Below, piece by piece: positions 22,348 to 35,412 of a stretch of DNA of 64,000 nucleotides (within the stretch, counting starts at the first letter, position 1; the number at the start of each line of letters is the position of its first letter). The notes beneath the pieces were generated by a model, which made no database searches, was not told the origin of the DNA, and saw nothing but the letters and a program-made list of their open reading frames with translations. Position numbers and translations under genes: made by a program. The DNA is from Lotus japonicus (taxonomy: Eukaryota > Streptophyta > Magnoliopsida > Fabales > Fabaceae): contig NC_080044.1 in assembly GCF_012489685.1 (NCBI RefSeq), positions 77,982,732-78,046,731 on the forward strand. Reading direction: 5' to 3'.

Positions 22348-22719
22348 TGCTTCACCTCACACAGTAATGACTACCTGAAACGACATAGATTTCATTTGAA
22401 CAAACAAAACGACAGAAACTGAATCCATTACGAATCATCAGAATTGAAACTGACCACTGAGGATTGCAGAGAGAGAGAATTGGAAATGGAATCTGATTGG
22501 AATGGATCAGCGAGTGAGAGTGGAATTGAAGTTGAAGGAGGAGAATTTTGGAGGGGAATTGTTTGTTGCATTCACGTTCTGCAGAATTTCCTCTCTCTCG
22601 GTACACAGAAGATCCAACTTTTCACAAATACGTACGCACTTGTCAGGGAAGTGCAATTTTTTCCTTCTTTTATTCAAAGACGTATATTTTTAAAAAATAA
22701 AAATGGATAGATGCAAAGA

Positions 22720-24357
22720 AAACACCTCCAAATTACGGGTAGAGCGCAAGTGAGTGAGATTAATTTATTCAAAACATATAATCAGTTGTGTGTGTGAACT
22801 CAAGTTAACAAGTATAATTGGATGCGATCATTCAGCACTAATGCACCGGATCTCATCAGAACTTCGTGTACTTGAGCATAGTAATACTAGCATGAGTGGC
22901 CCATTGGGAAGACTTCGTGTTGCATCCCTTTAAAAATGTAAAAAAAAAAATTAACAATGATGAACTTAACAACTCTTTTTTTGTTACAACAACTTTTATT
23001 TCACTACATTCAATTATTCATATAGTGGTTACCTTTCATTTCGATTCTAATTAAAATAAAAGTTTATATTTCTTCTATGTGACACCAAAAATTATTTACG
23101 TATTTGTACAAAAATTAGTGCGTGTCGTCACTGGTTTAAGAAAGAGAAAAAAATAATTGAGATGATCATTTACTTCAAAATCAATTTAATCTGATTAGTA
23201 CTACTCTCTTGAAAATTGTAGTAGTAGTAGTAGGTGATGGTGTTTCTTTTTTACCAACATATATTTTTGTTAGTTCAAAAAATATTATATTAATATAAGT
23301 GAGGCATTTTAAAAAAGTTAAATAAAATTTGTATTAATTCATTTTCACGTGGGATTTATTGGTAAAAACAAAAATTAAATGGCAATATGTTTCTCACGTG
23401 GCATTGAGATATTGACACGTGCTCACCTACCGCAAGAAAGTTGGTGGGAACTATTGCCGCAGGCCGTAAAGGACCTGGATTGAATTTTTTAATCTTATTA
23501 TGAAGTCAAATATTTTTTTATAGAGATTAATTTCTATGCACCGACGGTGTAAAAAGTTTTACACCATCATTCAATCACAACCTTCCATTTCCAATTTTTA
23601 GATATTCTTAAATTCAAAATTAATTGTAAGCTAACAAAATGGAGGGATGTGATTAGATGATGGTGTAAAACTTATTTACACCGTCGGTGCATAGAAATTA
23701 ATCTCTTTTTTATATTCTACTCTTTAATTAATTATTCAAATAAATAGATTCATTAATTTTTTATTAATCAATATTAAAAAAAAACAGTTAACATTAAATA
23801 TAAAAATCACCTGTAAATCATCGTTAGAACCATTTATATCAACTAATATTTTTGAAATTTTAAAATCTATGTTTTACATGTGATATGTATTATTAATTTA
23901 TAGTAGCCGTTTAATTTAAACGTGTAAACAGTAAATATATGATTAAGAAGGAAAATAATAGATAACGTTTAGTGGAAATGGTAGGTTTAGGTCATAATTT
24001 TGAAGAAGACATAGATCAGACTTTTGAATGAGTCATGTCTCTTGCTGAAGTAGCTAATGAATGAGAAATATGTTCTTATTTTGATTGTCGTTGAAATATT
24101 TTATTTTATAAATCCTGTTATATACCTACCATTTGTGTGACATATAAAACCAACCCACCCACCAACCAATGACTTTACTATTTGTTTTTTTTTGTGTGTT
24201 GCTCTTTGCACACCCAAAACAACTAGTAACACATTTAATTTTTTTTAAATTCCCAAAATATCCTTAAATGAAAAAAGTACGCTCTTTTGCACTCATTTGA
24301 ACAGAAAAAGTATAAATTCTAAAATTGCTATCTACGCTTATTTTTTTTTAAAGAAAA
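22720..24357. other. AT-rich intergenic DNA with one MITE
   Basis: No coding sequence seen. It holds the MITE at 23522-23706 and otherwise AT-rich sequence. It lies upstream of the shikimate kinase gene, whose promoter should be near 22400-22800. Confidence 0.5.
23522..23706. mobile_element. MITE with about 64-bp terminal inverted repeats
   Basis: The left end agagattaatttctatgcac is repeated in reverse complement at the right end (to 23706). The arms continue with ccgacggtgtaaaa and gatggtgtaaaac. There is a short non-coding centre and no ORF. A partial relative lies near 62833-62884. Confidence 0.8.
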
Positions 24358-27300
24358 CTAGTGTTCTTTTTACCCGTGCGTTGCACGGGGAATATGTTTA
24401 TTGTATTTGATACATTGATCATATTTTAAATTATAAAAAAATTTAAGATACTAAAAATGTAAGAAAAATCTTAATGAAGCAGATGATAAACACATATTAA
24501 TCATGGAAAAAAAAAATGTGTCTATTGTATTTGATACATCGATCATATTTTAAATTATAAAAAATTTAACATACTAAGAATGTAAGAACAATTATAATAA
24601 AGCAGATGATAAACACATATTAATCATGGGAAAAAAGAATGTGACAGTAGCACAAATTAGGGTTGTGAAAGATAAATCATAAAATATGACATCATTTTGT
24701 TTATTTGAAGTCATAAAATAGCAATATATCAGATTTTGTACAAAATTTACGAACCTTAAACCGACAAAAATAATTTTGCATAGATTTCAAATTAGCCAAC
24801 ATAGATTTGTTTTGGCAATAAATTTTAGGTGCAGAAATTTCTCCTCTCCATTTATAACTGAATGCATTTAGTTGGTATCTCATTTGATTTTATTTGTAAT
24901 TTAACACAATATCAATCAATTAGTTTAGAGTATAATGATTGTTTAAAAAAAATATAATGATACTTTTTATATAAAACAATATGTCACGTTACATATGCAT
25001 AAAAAAAACTCTAAAGTTAAAAAGAAGATTTTAAAATTTTCAGTGTAACACATGTCAAAATAGGAGAAGGATTTACTTATACATAGGTGGCAACACCTTG
25101 AAACATCATTACAACAAACATTGATCTTTGCATGCTCTTTTTTGCCACAATTTATCAAGAAGTGTGGTCCTTTAGAGCTGTATAGTAGCCACCCACTGTA
25201 TTTAGAATAACACATTTTATACTATTCTTGGTGTAGAACTCATGTTCCATTTCTTGCAAATCCATCACATATCATCAATCATCGCCATGCTTCTTTGGTA
25301 GTTGGGAGCATCAATGTCTTTCTTTTACTCTACAACATTGGGAATGATCTTAAATTGTGCAAGATGATGCATTTGTTATAGAAAAAAAAATACAAAACCA
25401 AATTGCAAACCAAGCAAGAGCTTACATTGCACATGTGAGATGGACAAAACAGATTGAGAGGAACAATGAAATAATGTTTAGGTAGTGGAAAACAATTGAA
25501 TTACCAAAAAAAAAGGTGAGCAGCAGACATGCAAGTCCATAAAACCCGGATAAGAGTTAATAATCTTTTTATACTAAGCAATCAGAATGTTTGAAGGCTA
25601 TAATAAATTTCTTCCCTTACCTAAAATTGGGATGAGAAGTGATATCCATAGAGCTCAGCAAAGTCCATATCCTCATTATATGAACCAAGAACTGTTCATT
25701 CTGCCACCAATCTTATATCCTAACCCCATTCCACATCAGATCAAGAATTGTAGTAAAAAAATGGAGACGAAAAGTATAATGAACCACATGCTGGAAAAGT
25801 TACTTATTTGATCAGATTAATAATTCTAAGATCCAAAATCAACACAAATCAGTAGTTATAAATTTATCAGCAAGAAATGAGATAGCAAGAGCAAATGCCA
25901 TAAATTGGTGAATGAAAATAAGGAAATTTTATATGATTCATTCTCCTTATCCACATTCCCTTTCCATTCAGCTCATTAACTGTGTTAAGGCTTACTTCCC
26001 ACTAAGCAAAAATTCAAATATCAGTTATGAAGCCAAACTAAATGTAACTTATGAGTTATAAAGATGCAGCTATGAGTACAACTAATACCCATGGATGTGA
26101 CAGGTATAAAGATGCAGTTCTCGGACCATAACCCCAAACATTCTTGAGCCAAATAGGAAACTGCCTGAAAATCAAATAGAATCAGACATTTAGTTAAGCA
26201 AATTTAGAATTTTAACACATGTACTAATTGAAAAAAAGCTTCCACTATTGAGATAGTAAAGCAAAATAAAAGAGACTATAGCTATGTCTAAAAGCGATTT
26301 ACAATTGACAACAAAAAAAAGCTATTAATTAATAAGAAAAATAGCAAAATCTGGAATTGAAAGCAATCATGTGAATAAGTATCTTACCTAAATCTCATTT
26401 CTTTAACTGGGATCCTGGGTCAAATTTGTTGGACGTCCCTTCTTCTGAAAGAGTTTCTATGCCTTCATGATGCTGACATTGTAGATGAAGTTTTGACAGC
26501 CAAAACTGGAAGACAATGATGCAATTAAATAAACTTGCAATGGGAAGGATAAAAGCATGTAAGTCTACTATCAATTGGCCGATTAAGAACATTCAGAATA
26601 AGGGTTGCATAAGAGAAAGCATCACAACATTAGTTTATTTAAGAGATATGGAAGCATCACAGAGACCACCAACAAATACTAAAGCATATATGAAATTAAA
26701 CAAAACAATCACAAAATAGGGAACAATGAACAAATTAAGAGAAAATTAAAGGACATGGCTTTTAGGAATTGAATCAACACTACCAAATATAGTGCTCACT
26801 AATTAGGTCAATCAAATTCAGCAACAAAAAAACCTTTAGGAAGCGAAGCATAAACATTTATGTCAAACACTTACACAATTATCAACTTACACAATTATCA
26901 ACACCACATTAAGCAAGTTGCATACTCGAGTAATCTTCCTCATTTTTCCTCCATGTAAACCGGTTCACAGTAGAGACATGTAGAGGAGGAGATGACTGGT
27001 GCAGTATTAGTAAGGAGCAATTTAGGTAAATCTTAGATAATTAAGGCAAATCTTTAAAGATTTCAATGTTTTATGAAAAAGTTTCTCAAATTTAAAATTA
27101 AATTTAAAAAATTTGTTTCAAGATTTGTTATGGAAATAAATTTTAGGTAAAAAAAATTTTATTTTTAGAGCATTAATTAAATTTTATTTTATTTTTATTG
27201 AATTTTCGGATTTTTATTTAATTAAGGATTTTATGAGTTTTTATTGTGATTTGGTAGTTTTTATTAATTAATTTTTAAGGTATTTTTATTGAATTTTTAG

Positions 27301-28025
27301 TTTTTTAATCTTTTAAAATTTTATGAAAAAAAATTTCAGATATTAATAATCTATTTAAATCATGATGAAATAAATTTAGTAAGGAGTAATCTAGGTAAAT
27401 CTTAGATAATTAGGACAAATCTTTTAAATCAAATCTAAAATTTAAAAAGCTACTAAATAAAGATAGATAAAAACTACAAAAATCTAGAAATCACAATAAA
27501 AACTCATAAAACCTTGAATTAATTAAAAATACGAAAATTCAATAAAAATACCATAAAAATTAACTAATACTCTAAAATTAAATAATAAGATAAATTAAGA
27601 TAAACTCCTGAAATAAACAACCTAAATTCTAATCAAATCTAAAATTTAAAAAGGTACTAAATAAATATAGATAAAAACTATCAAAATCTAGCAAATCACA
27701 ATAAAAACTCATAAAAACTTGAATTAATTAAAAATCCGAAAATTCAATAAAAATACCATAAAAATTAATTAATACTCTAAAAATAAATCAAAAATAAATT
27801 AAGATAAAATCAAGAAATAAACAACCTAAATTCTAATCAAATCTAAAATTTATAAATGTATTTTTTTATGCAAATTAACCTGAAAATGACATGTGGAATT
27901 TTTTTTTCTGAGAATTAACGTGAAAATGACACATCACTAAGAATTAACGTGAGAATGACACGTCACTAAATCTGCCTGATAGAAGTTCTTCTTTTCTAAT
28001 ATATATTGATTGATATTGATATTGA
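24358..28025 (-). mobile_element. Non-autonomous Helitron (copy 2)
   Basis: Left edge, read on the minus strand: hairpin CCCGTGC AAC GCACGGG, then TAAAAAGAACACTAG, then T, a textbook Helitron 3' end. A likely 5' end lies at 28009-28025, where the minus strand starts TCAATATATATTAGAAAAGA. The exact base is ambiguous because of an attgat repeat. The interior has a 124-bp tandem duplication (24401/24525), AT-rich filler and no Rep/helicase. Bases 24895-25040 and 26985-27150 are shared with copy 1. Confidence 0.6.
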
Positions 28026-29425
28026 TATAAAATTTAAAAATGTACTAAATAAATATAGATAAAAACTATCAAAATCTAGCAAATCACAATAAAAACTCAT
28101 ATAATCCGGAATTAATAAAAAATCCAAAAATTCAATAAAAATACCATAAAAAACAATTAATACTCTAAAAATAAATAATAATATAAATTAAGATAAAATA
28201 CAGAAATAAACAACATAAATCCTAATCAAATCTAAAATTTAAAAATGTACTAAATAAAAATAGATAAAAACTATCAAACCTGAGTGAATTTGAAATTAGC
28301 ATGGCAAAGTGGTTCCTTGGAGAGAGAGATGAGACGATTTTGTAGGGGTGGTTCCGTTCAGTGGAGAGATGGGATGAGAATTGCATGGAGGAGATGAATT
28401 CCATGGTGGAGATGGTGGAGGTAGGCAGGGTTTTAAGAGGGTTTTTGGTGATGGGATGTATTATTAATTTAAATCACTTATCACATATTTTACATTAAGA
28501 TAAAATCATGAAATAAACAACATAAAATCCTAATCAAATCTAAAATTTAAAAATGTACTAAATAAATATAGATAAAAACTACCAAAATCTAGCAAATCAC
28601 AATAAAAACTCATAAAATTCGGAATTAATTAAAAATCCGAAAATTCAATAAAAATACCATAAAATTAATTAATACTCTAAAAATAAATAATAATATAAAT
28701 TAAGATAAAATCCAGAAATAAACAACATAAAATCATGAAATAAACAACATAAATCCTAATCAAATCTAAAATTTAAAAATGTACTAAATAAATATAGATA
28801 AAAACTATCAAAATCTAGCAAATCACAATAAAAACTCATAAAATTCGGAATTAATTAAAAATCCAAAAATTCAATAAAAATACCATAAAAATTAATTAAT
28901 ACTCTAAAAATGAATAATAATATAAATTAAGTTAAAATTCAGAAATAAACAGCATAAATCCTAATCAAATCTAATATTTAAAAATGTACTAAATAAATAT
29001 AGATAAAAACTATCAAAATCTAGCAAATCACAATAAAAACTCATAAAATCCGGAATTAAATAAAAATCCGAAAATTCAATAAAAATACCATAAAAATTAA
29101 TTATTACTCTAAAAATAAATCAAAAATAAATTAAGATAAAATCAAGAAATAAAAAACCTAAATCCTAATCAAATCTAAAATTTAAAAATGTATTATTTTT
29201 ATTAAGGAGAAATAAGGTAAGGAAAAATCAGTGCACATGTGGCAAGTGGGACCAAGGAGAAAAAGCTTACATATTAATTAATACTCTAAAAATAAATCAA
29301 AAATAAATTAAGATAAAATCAAGAAATAAACAACCTAAATCCTAATCAAATTTAAAATTTAAAAATGTATTTTTTATGAAAATTAACCTGAGAATGACAC
29401 GTGGAATTTTTTTTATGAGAATGAT
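27425..29425. repeat. Array of a 204-bp AT-rich unit
   Basis: The word aaatctaaaa (or a close variant) recurs at 27431, 27635, 27839, 28228, 28536, 28762, 28967, 29171 and 29349. Uninterrupted spacings are 204, 204, 205 and 204; one unit is 226 because it repeats a 22-bp segment. The array is interrupted by the putative Helitron 5' end (27859-28022) and by a GC-richer block (28276-28446). It carries no genes. Confidence 0.85.
28276..28446 (-). pseudogene. Exon-like insert in the tandem array
   Basis: This is a GC-richer block inside AT-rich repeats. Minus strand: ATG at 28404, open frame MEFISSMQFSSHLSTERNHP up to NSL, then a CAG/GT donor-like site. It looks like the first exon of a host gene captured by a transposon. 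The parent gene is not recognised. Confidence 0.3.
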
Positions 29426-29429
29426 GGTT

Positions 29430-30457
29430 GTTGTTAGGTAGTGTCTTAACAATTTTGCTCACTTTACTTACGAAGAAATAAGAAAGTGTCACATAGCTCT
29501 ATTAGTACGATCTCTGAAAAGACATCATTATGACAATGTCTTGCATTCTAACCGTCAAATTAAGGACATGGTCCAAAGGTAGGTGGTGGTGGGCGCAGAA
29601 GAGTCTGCAAATAGAGGACGAAAGAGGTGGTGGTGATGTACAGGGGCAAGTAGACGAAGGCTCTGATTGCAACGGTGTGATGACACACGGGTGGCAAGAA
29701 GGCGACAATGGGGTGAGGTCATGAGACTTTGGCGGTGGGAAAGATAGTGGATGAAAAAAAGAGGAGAAGAACTCACACTTAAAGGAAAAAAAATCTCACT
29801 TATTTTACTAGCAAATCCACTTAACGTGAACGAGAATTCAAATGTCTTCTTGATTGCACACGAATAACATTGTTTTTCATGATCATATATCATGTAACAT
29901 TTTGGAATCTTTTCACTCTCACAAAAGAAAAATTATACTTTTGAAACTTAACTTTTGATACACAATGAATTTAGCTTCTAAAAGTGTATTTATTTATACT
30001 TCTAGGAAGCAGATTTTTTAACTTCCCAACTCAAGGAAAGTGTAAATAGTCACTTTATTACAAGAGTATTTTAGGTAGTAACTTGTTTTTAGTGTGCAAA
30101 TTTGTTTGTTAACCACAAATAGTAGATTTCATGTTGAAGTTTTTGTGTCTATTACTCATTTCATGTGTATTAAAGATGTGAGACCATCTGAATGTATATA
30201 AGAAAATAGATAAATACAAAATGTCAAAATGAGAAAATTTTCATATATGAGAGATGATCAAATCCTAGCATTTGAAGGGTGTGAAATAATACCTCCTATT
30301 TACTTCTTTCTTAATGTGGAAAATGCTTATATTTAATTGCTCTTACCAAAAATGAATTGCTTGTTTCGAATTTGGGACTATCACTTAAAACTAGAGATAG
30401 AGTTATTGACCAAAATAAACTAGAGCAAGAGCATGCATCCACCACCTAGTATCTATC
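29430..30457. other. Intergenic DNA upstream of the PPR gene
   Basis: No gene seen. Bases 29540-29760 are Gly/Arg-rich in translation and GC-richer but match nothing I know. The PPR promoter should lie in the last few hundred bases. Confidence 0.45.
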
Positions 30458-32995
30458 ATGCGAATCCAACTTCGACTACTACTAGGATCCCAGTTAAGAT
30501 TCCTTAACAAAATCAATGTGACCCAAACTTTGCACTTTTCCACTTTGTCACCTCATTTTCTTCAATCACAAGATCCAGCACAACGAAAAATTGGTCGTGA
30601 ATTGGCCAACTTATTGCAGTTTCCATGCCCAAACACTCCCATTCCTTATTACTATAAGAAAATCCATGCCCACATTGTGGTATTGGGTTTTCACCAACAT
30701 GATCTCTTCCTTATCAACACCCTCTTACACTCATACTCAAAACTGAACCTTCTAAAGGATGCACAGAAGCTGTTCGATACTATGCCTCATAGAAACCTTG
30801 TTACTTGGTCATCCATGGTTTCGATGTACACTCAGCATGGTTACAGCATAGAAGCTTTGGTTTTATTCTGCCAGTTCAGGAGGAGTTGCATTGAAAGTCC
30901 AAATGAGTACATTTTAGCTAGTGTGATTAGAGCTTGTACGCAGTTGGGGGGTCTCAACCAAGCTCTCCAGGTGCATGGTTTGGTTGTTAGGGGTGGGTTT
31001 GTTCAGGATGTTTATGTGGGTACCTCTTTGATTGATTTTTATGCCAAGCATGGTTATATTGATGAAGCAAGATTGCTTTTTGATGGCCTAGAAGTTAAAA
31101 CCACTTTCACTTGGACTACAATTATAGCAGGGTATGCAAAACAGGGGAGAAGTGAAGTGTCCTTAAAATTATTCAATCAAATGAGCGAGGGCGATGTTTG
31201 TCCAGACAAATATGTGCTTTCTAGTGTTTTGAGCGCTTGTTCAATGCTTGAGTTTCTTGAAGGGGGGAAGCAAATTCATTGCTATGTATTAAGGAGGGTT
31301 GTTGATATGGATGTTTCACTGGTCAATGGAATTATAGATTTTTATTTGAAGTGTCACAAAGTGGAGATGGGTCGGAAGTTGTTTGATCGGCTGGGAGATA
31401 AAAATGTTGTTTCGTGGACCACGATGATTGCTGGTTGCATGCAAAATTCATTCCATTTTGATGCCATGGACCTGTTTGTTGAAATGGCTAGAACTGGTTG
31501 GAAACCTGATTCATTTGGTTGCTCTAGCATTCTCAATTCATGCGGTTCACTCCAGGCTCTAGAAAAGGGAAGACAAGTGCATGCTCATACCACCAAGGCC
31601 AATATTGATAATGATGATTTTGTGAAAAATGGTTTGATTGACATGTATGCCAAATGTGATTCCTTGTCTGATGCAAGAAAAGTTTTCGACCTTATGACTG
31701 ATATTAATGTGGTATCCTACAATGCAATGATAGAAGGATACTCAAGACAAGACAAGCTGTATGAAGCACTGGATCTTTTCCGTGAATTGAGGCTAAGTTT
31801 TTTGCCACCGCATCTATTAACGTTTGTAAGCCTTCTTGGGGTATCTGCATCATTATTTCACCTGGAATTAAGCAACCAAATCCATGGCCTGATTATTAAA
31901 TATGGGTTTTCTTTGGATAAATTTTCTGGAAGTGCTCTAATAGATGTTTATTCAAAATGCTCATGTGTTGGGGATGCAAGACTAGTTTTTGCGGAAATAC
32001 ATGACAAAGATATTGTAGTATGGAATGCTATGTTTTCTGGATACACCCAACTATTGGAAAATGAGGAGTCTCTCAAACTTTACAAAGATTTACAAATGTC
32101 GAGACTAGAACCCAATGAATTCACTTTTGCTGCTGTAATAACCGCAACAAGTAACATAGCAAGTATGCGACACGGTCTGCAGTTCCACAATCAGGTCATA
32201 AAGATGGGTTTTGATGATGACCCCTTCGTCGCAAACGCTCTATTGGACATGTATGCCAAGTGTGGAAGCATCGAAGAGGCTCACAAGGCATTCAGTTCCA
32301 CGAATCAGAAAGACATTGCATGTTGGAATTCCATGATTTCAACATATGCCCAGCACGGAGAAGCAGAGAAAGCACTTGAGGTGTTTGAACACATGATTAT
32401 GGAAGGTGTGAAACCAAATTATGTCAGCTTTGTAGGCGTGCTATCAGCATGCAGCCATGCCGGACTTCTTGACCTTGGATTTCATCACTTTGAATCTATG
32501 TCCCGGTTTAGAATCGAACCGGGAATCGAGCATTACGCATGCATGGTTTCCCTCTTGGGCCGGGCTGGGAGAATATATGAAGCTAAGGAGTTCATTGATA
32601 ACATGCCAATAAAACCAGCACCAGTAGTATGGAGGAGCTTGCTCAGTGCATGTAGAGTTTCAGGTCATGTTGAACTGGGAACATATGCAGCTGAGATGGC
32701 AATTTCATGTGACCCAGCAGACAGTGGATCATATGTATTGCTTTCAAATATATTTGCATCAAAAGGTATGTGGGTAAATGTGAGAAGGGTGCGGGAGAAA
32801 ATGGACATAAGTGGGGTAGTTAAAGAACCAGGTTATAGTTGGATTGAAGTGGATAATGAAATTCACAGGTTTATTGCCAGAGACACATCTCATCGTGACT
32901 CCACACTTTTATCTTTAGTTTTAGACAATTTGATTCTACAGACCAAGGGGTTTGGTTATGTGGCTAACACTGGTGCACTAGTGCTTGATGATTGA
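30458..32995 (+). CDS. PLS-class pentatricopeptide repeat protein, E type
   Basis: 845 residues in one exon, typical for this family. PPR proteins bind organellar RNA, and PLS-class members mostly specify C-to-U editing sites. The N-terminus (MRIQLRLLLGSQLRFLNKIN, Arg-rich, few acids) looks like an organellar, probably mitochondrial, targeting peptide. Regular P-L-S repeats run from about residue 70 to 750, with motifs such as NLVTWSSMVSMYTQHG, DVYVGTSLIDFYAKHG, DIACWNSMISTYAQHGEAEK and PNYVSFVGVLSACSHAG. The C-terminus has E motifs (GVVKEPGYSWIEVDNEIHRF) and ends GFGYVANTGALVLDD without a DYW deaminase domain, so editing would need a partner in trans. It resembles Arabidopsis At4g39530, from memory. 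The start codon is the first in frame, and no frame damage is seen. Confidence 0.93.
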   Translation: MRIQLRLLLGSQLRFLNKINVTQTLHFSTLSPHFLQSQDPAQRKIGRELANLLQFPCPNTPIPYYYKKIHAHIVVLGFHQHDLFLINTLLHSYSKLNLLKDAQKLFDTMPHRNLVTWSSMVSMYTQHGYSIEALVLFCQFRRSCIESPNEYILASVIRACTQLGGLNQALQVHGLVVRGGFVQDVYVGTSLIDFYAKHGYIDEARLLFDGLEVKTTFTWTTIIAGYAKQGRSEVSLKLFNQMSEGDVCPDKYVLSSVLSACSMLEFLEGGKQIHCYVLRRVVDMDVSLVNGIIDFYLKCHKVEMGRKLFDRLGDKNVVSWTTMIAGCMQNSFHFDAMDLFVEMARTGWKPDSFGCSSILNSCGSLQALEKGRQVHAHTTKANIDNDDFVKNGLIDMYAKCDSLSDARKVFDLMTDINVVSYNAMIEGYSRQDKLYEALDLFRELRLSFLPPHLLTFVSLLGVSASLFHLELSNQIHGLIIKYGFSLDKFSGSALIDVYSKCSCVGDARLVFAEIHDKDIVVWNAMFSGYTQLLENEESLKLYKDLQMSRLEPNEFTFAAVITATSNIASMRHGLQFHNQVIKMGFDDDPFVANALLDMYAKCGSIEEAHKAFSSTNQKDIACWNSMISTYAQHGEAEKALEVFEHMIMEGVKPNYVSFVGVLSACSHAGLLDLGFHHFESMSRFRIEPGIEHYACMVSLLGRAGRIYEAKEFIDNMPIKPAPVVWRSLLSACRVSGHVELGTYAAEMAISCDPADSGSYVLLSNIFASKGMWVNVRRVREKMDISGVVKEPGYSWIEVDNEIHRFIARDTSHRDSTLLSLVLDNLILQTKGFGYVANTGALVLDD

Positions 32996-35412
32996 GCTGA
33001 ATCATACTGTTATAATATTACAATTAGCCAAGCTTTTAAATGGCTCATCAACCGTAAAGGAAAAACCTGTAAATTGCTTGCTACTTCGATGAGCAATATT
33101 GGATCTCAAGCTGTTTTCATCATGAAGATATCTTTTTACGAGGCTAATTTGTGGTGCATGTTCAATTGGTCTCATCACTATGTCGACAAGGGATGCGATG
33201 TCTAGTGGGTTTTCCTTTTGATTGGACATGACAATCAAAGTTGTATATGTTTGGATTTTTCACCGATCCATGTTTGAGTCAACGTGGCAAAATTTTATTT
33301 CTCTATTGATACACATTGGGATGTGTGGTTTCCCGCTTGAGCTAAACAAGCGGGCACGGAGTGTCTTCAAGAGCATGTTTTGGAGGTGATGAGTAAAGGA
33401 AAGGTAATGGCAAGCAAACTGCCATTTAGGTGAACAAAAAAAGCAGGACTATGCAGAAGATTGTGTGTAAAAATTGTACAGTTTGAGAGGCTCCACAACT
33501 TAGACACGTTTATTTTGCTGATGAGTAGTGTTATTTGATAGATATTTCATTTCTCTAAACTGAAGGGTTTATTTATGAAACAAAAAAGAGAAGTTACTGT
33601 CAGTGATTTGAAAATTAAAGCCTAAGACAATGATAAAATTTATAAACATGTGATGTGAAGTTCTTTAAATCTATTCGCTTGATTTACTCCTTCATAACTC
33701 CTTTTTCTTTTTCTTTCCTAGGTAAATCCTTCACCTTAAAAGATTTAGGATAGTGAAGAAATTCCTTTCAGCTTGGACTGGCGTACTTTGACGCTACTTA
33801 GTTTACACTCATTGATGATTTACTTGTATTATGAGTTACTTTGACCCTGCCTCAGTTCATGAAGTATATTCCAAGAAAATGGAATTACCCTTTTGGTTGC
33901 TTAGCTCATGAGTCATGATGCATGAAATAAAAAAAAGTTGAAGTTAATGTGAAGAAAACCTCACAACCAATTTACCATTACGTTACAAAAATATGATTCA
34001 TAGACATTAACGGAGGGTAGACACATAGAGAGAGAAATGAAAGAAGTAATGAATGTAAAGATAACAATCATAATTTGGGAGCATGATCATCCTCATCACT
34101 CGTATCATTACTGTTGCAGCAACTACCCTTCATAGGGTGCATTTTCCTAGTCAATACAGTTTGTCTTCCAAGTTGTTCCACTCATTTTATGATCATGTTC
34201 AATCCAGGTTGTCTCTTTGCCCTGGATAACAAGGACCTTTTTTTTGCTGCAGCTTTGCAACTTCATCGAGACGGCCAGACAAGGATAAACACCCCCAAGG
34301 CTGAAATTGCACTCAAGCTTGACTCTCTGAGATTAGTTTCTGACACAAATAATGAAAATTATCTAGACAATCAAATTTATAAGATAGAAAGGAGGAGAAA
34401 ATATGACAGTCTTCAATGTTATATAAGAAAAACTGAGTTATATGTGCGGTGTCCGATATTTGAAAATGGGAATTGAATAGATAAATTTACATTTTTTCTT
34501 TGTTGGTAAATCGTGGAATAGCTTTTTTAAAGTGCACCAAGTTCTATGAAAAATGGAATAAAATCACAACTTATGCCTCCAATTTTTGTTGTTGGCATAT
34601 ATATATGCCTGTCTGTCTGATGCTGCAAAAAGAAAAGCTTTTAGCTTGGAGAGACATGAGAGCTTCTGCATTGAGTGCAATAGAATCACACACACATCAA
34701 GTGCAGAGTAGGAACCAAAAAAATAAAACATCCAAATAACAAAGTTTGCTACCTTATGCAGAGAACTATAATCTACACAGAGGAAGAAAAAGTAATGGGT
34801 AAGGTTCGGCGTAAGCTAAAAACTATTCAATCCTTCCTTACACATTTGCACCATCATTTCCAATGGGCTATGGCAATGAAAGTATCTACAGATATCATGA
34901 AACTGGACAGATGCCTTATGAACATCAGTATGATTAAGGGTTAAACTGACCACATGCGAGATCAATCCATATCATAACTTGATTAGTTACAACCTCCTTC
35001 AACCCTTCCCTTCTATTAGCTCCTAGATGATTAAGATTGACACCATAACTTCAAGTCAAAATGAGTAACAGCACAATACCTTACAGTACAACTAAGTAGA
35101 GATTGAACCTGGAAACCATGTAAAAGACATTAATAGAAACAAACTGAAACTTAAGAGAAAAAGATAAAGATGCTAAATAGCATGTACTAACTACAGCGAG
35201 ATGATTTAACATTGTATAAATAACATTGTCTTACAAATGCTAAGTATCATCATTTGAAGGCAAGCCAGGACATCAAGCGTAACTGTGTACTGCACTCTTA
35301 CACCCTTCATGGGCTGCTGGAAAAGATGAGCTTAAACTGAATGTCACCTAATTATAAATTCTATAGGATCTTAGTTTGAAGAATTCCATACACTAATTAT
35401 TATTGTCAGTTA
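32996..35412. other. Intergenic DNA, nothing assigned
   Basis: This is the 3' flank of the PPR gene and the 3' flank of the F-box gene. Several open stretches of 60-120 codons (for example 34114-34476) have no recognisable domain and biased composition. No RNA gene seen. Confidence 0.5.

Noticed and set aside
27425..29425. Regular 204-bp repeats considered as a CRISPR or centromeric array
   Set aside because: The organism is a plant; units are contiguous without spacers and only about nine copies exist, linked to a Helitron.
34114..34476. 120-codon open stretch between the PPR and F-box genes
   Set aside because: Composition changes along its length, no family motif, and no promoter or conserved feature could be seen.
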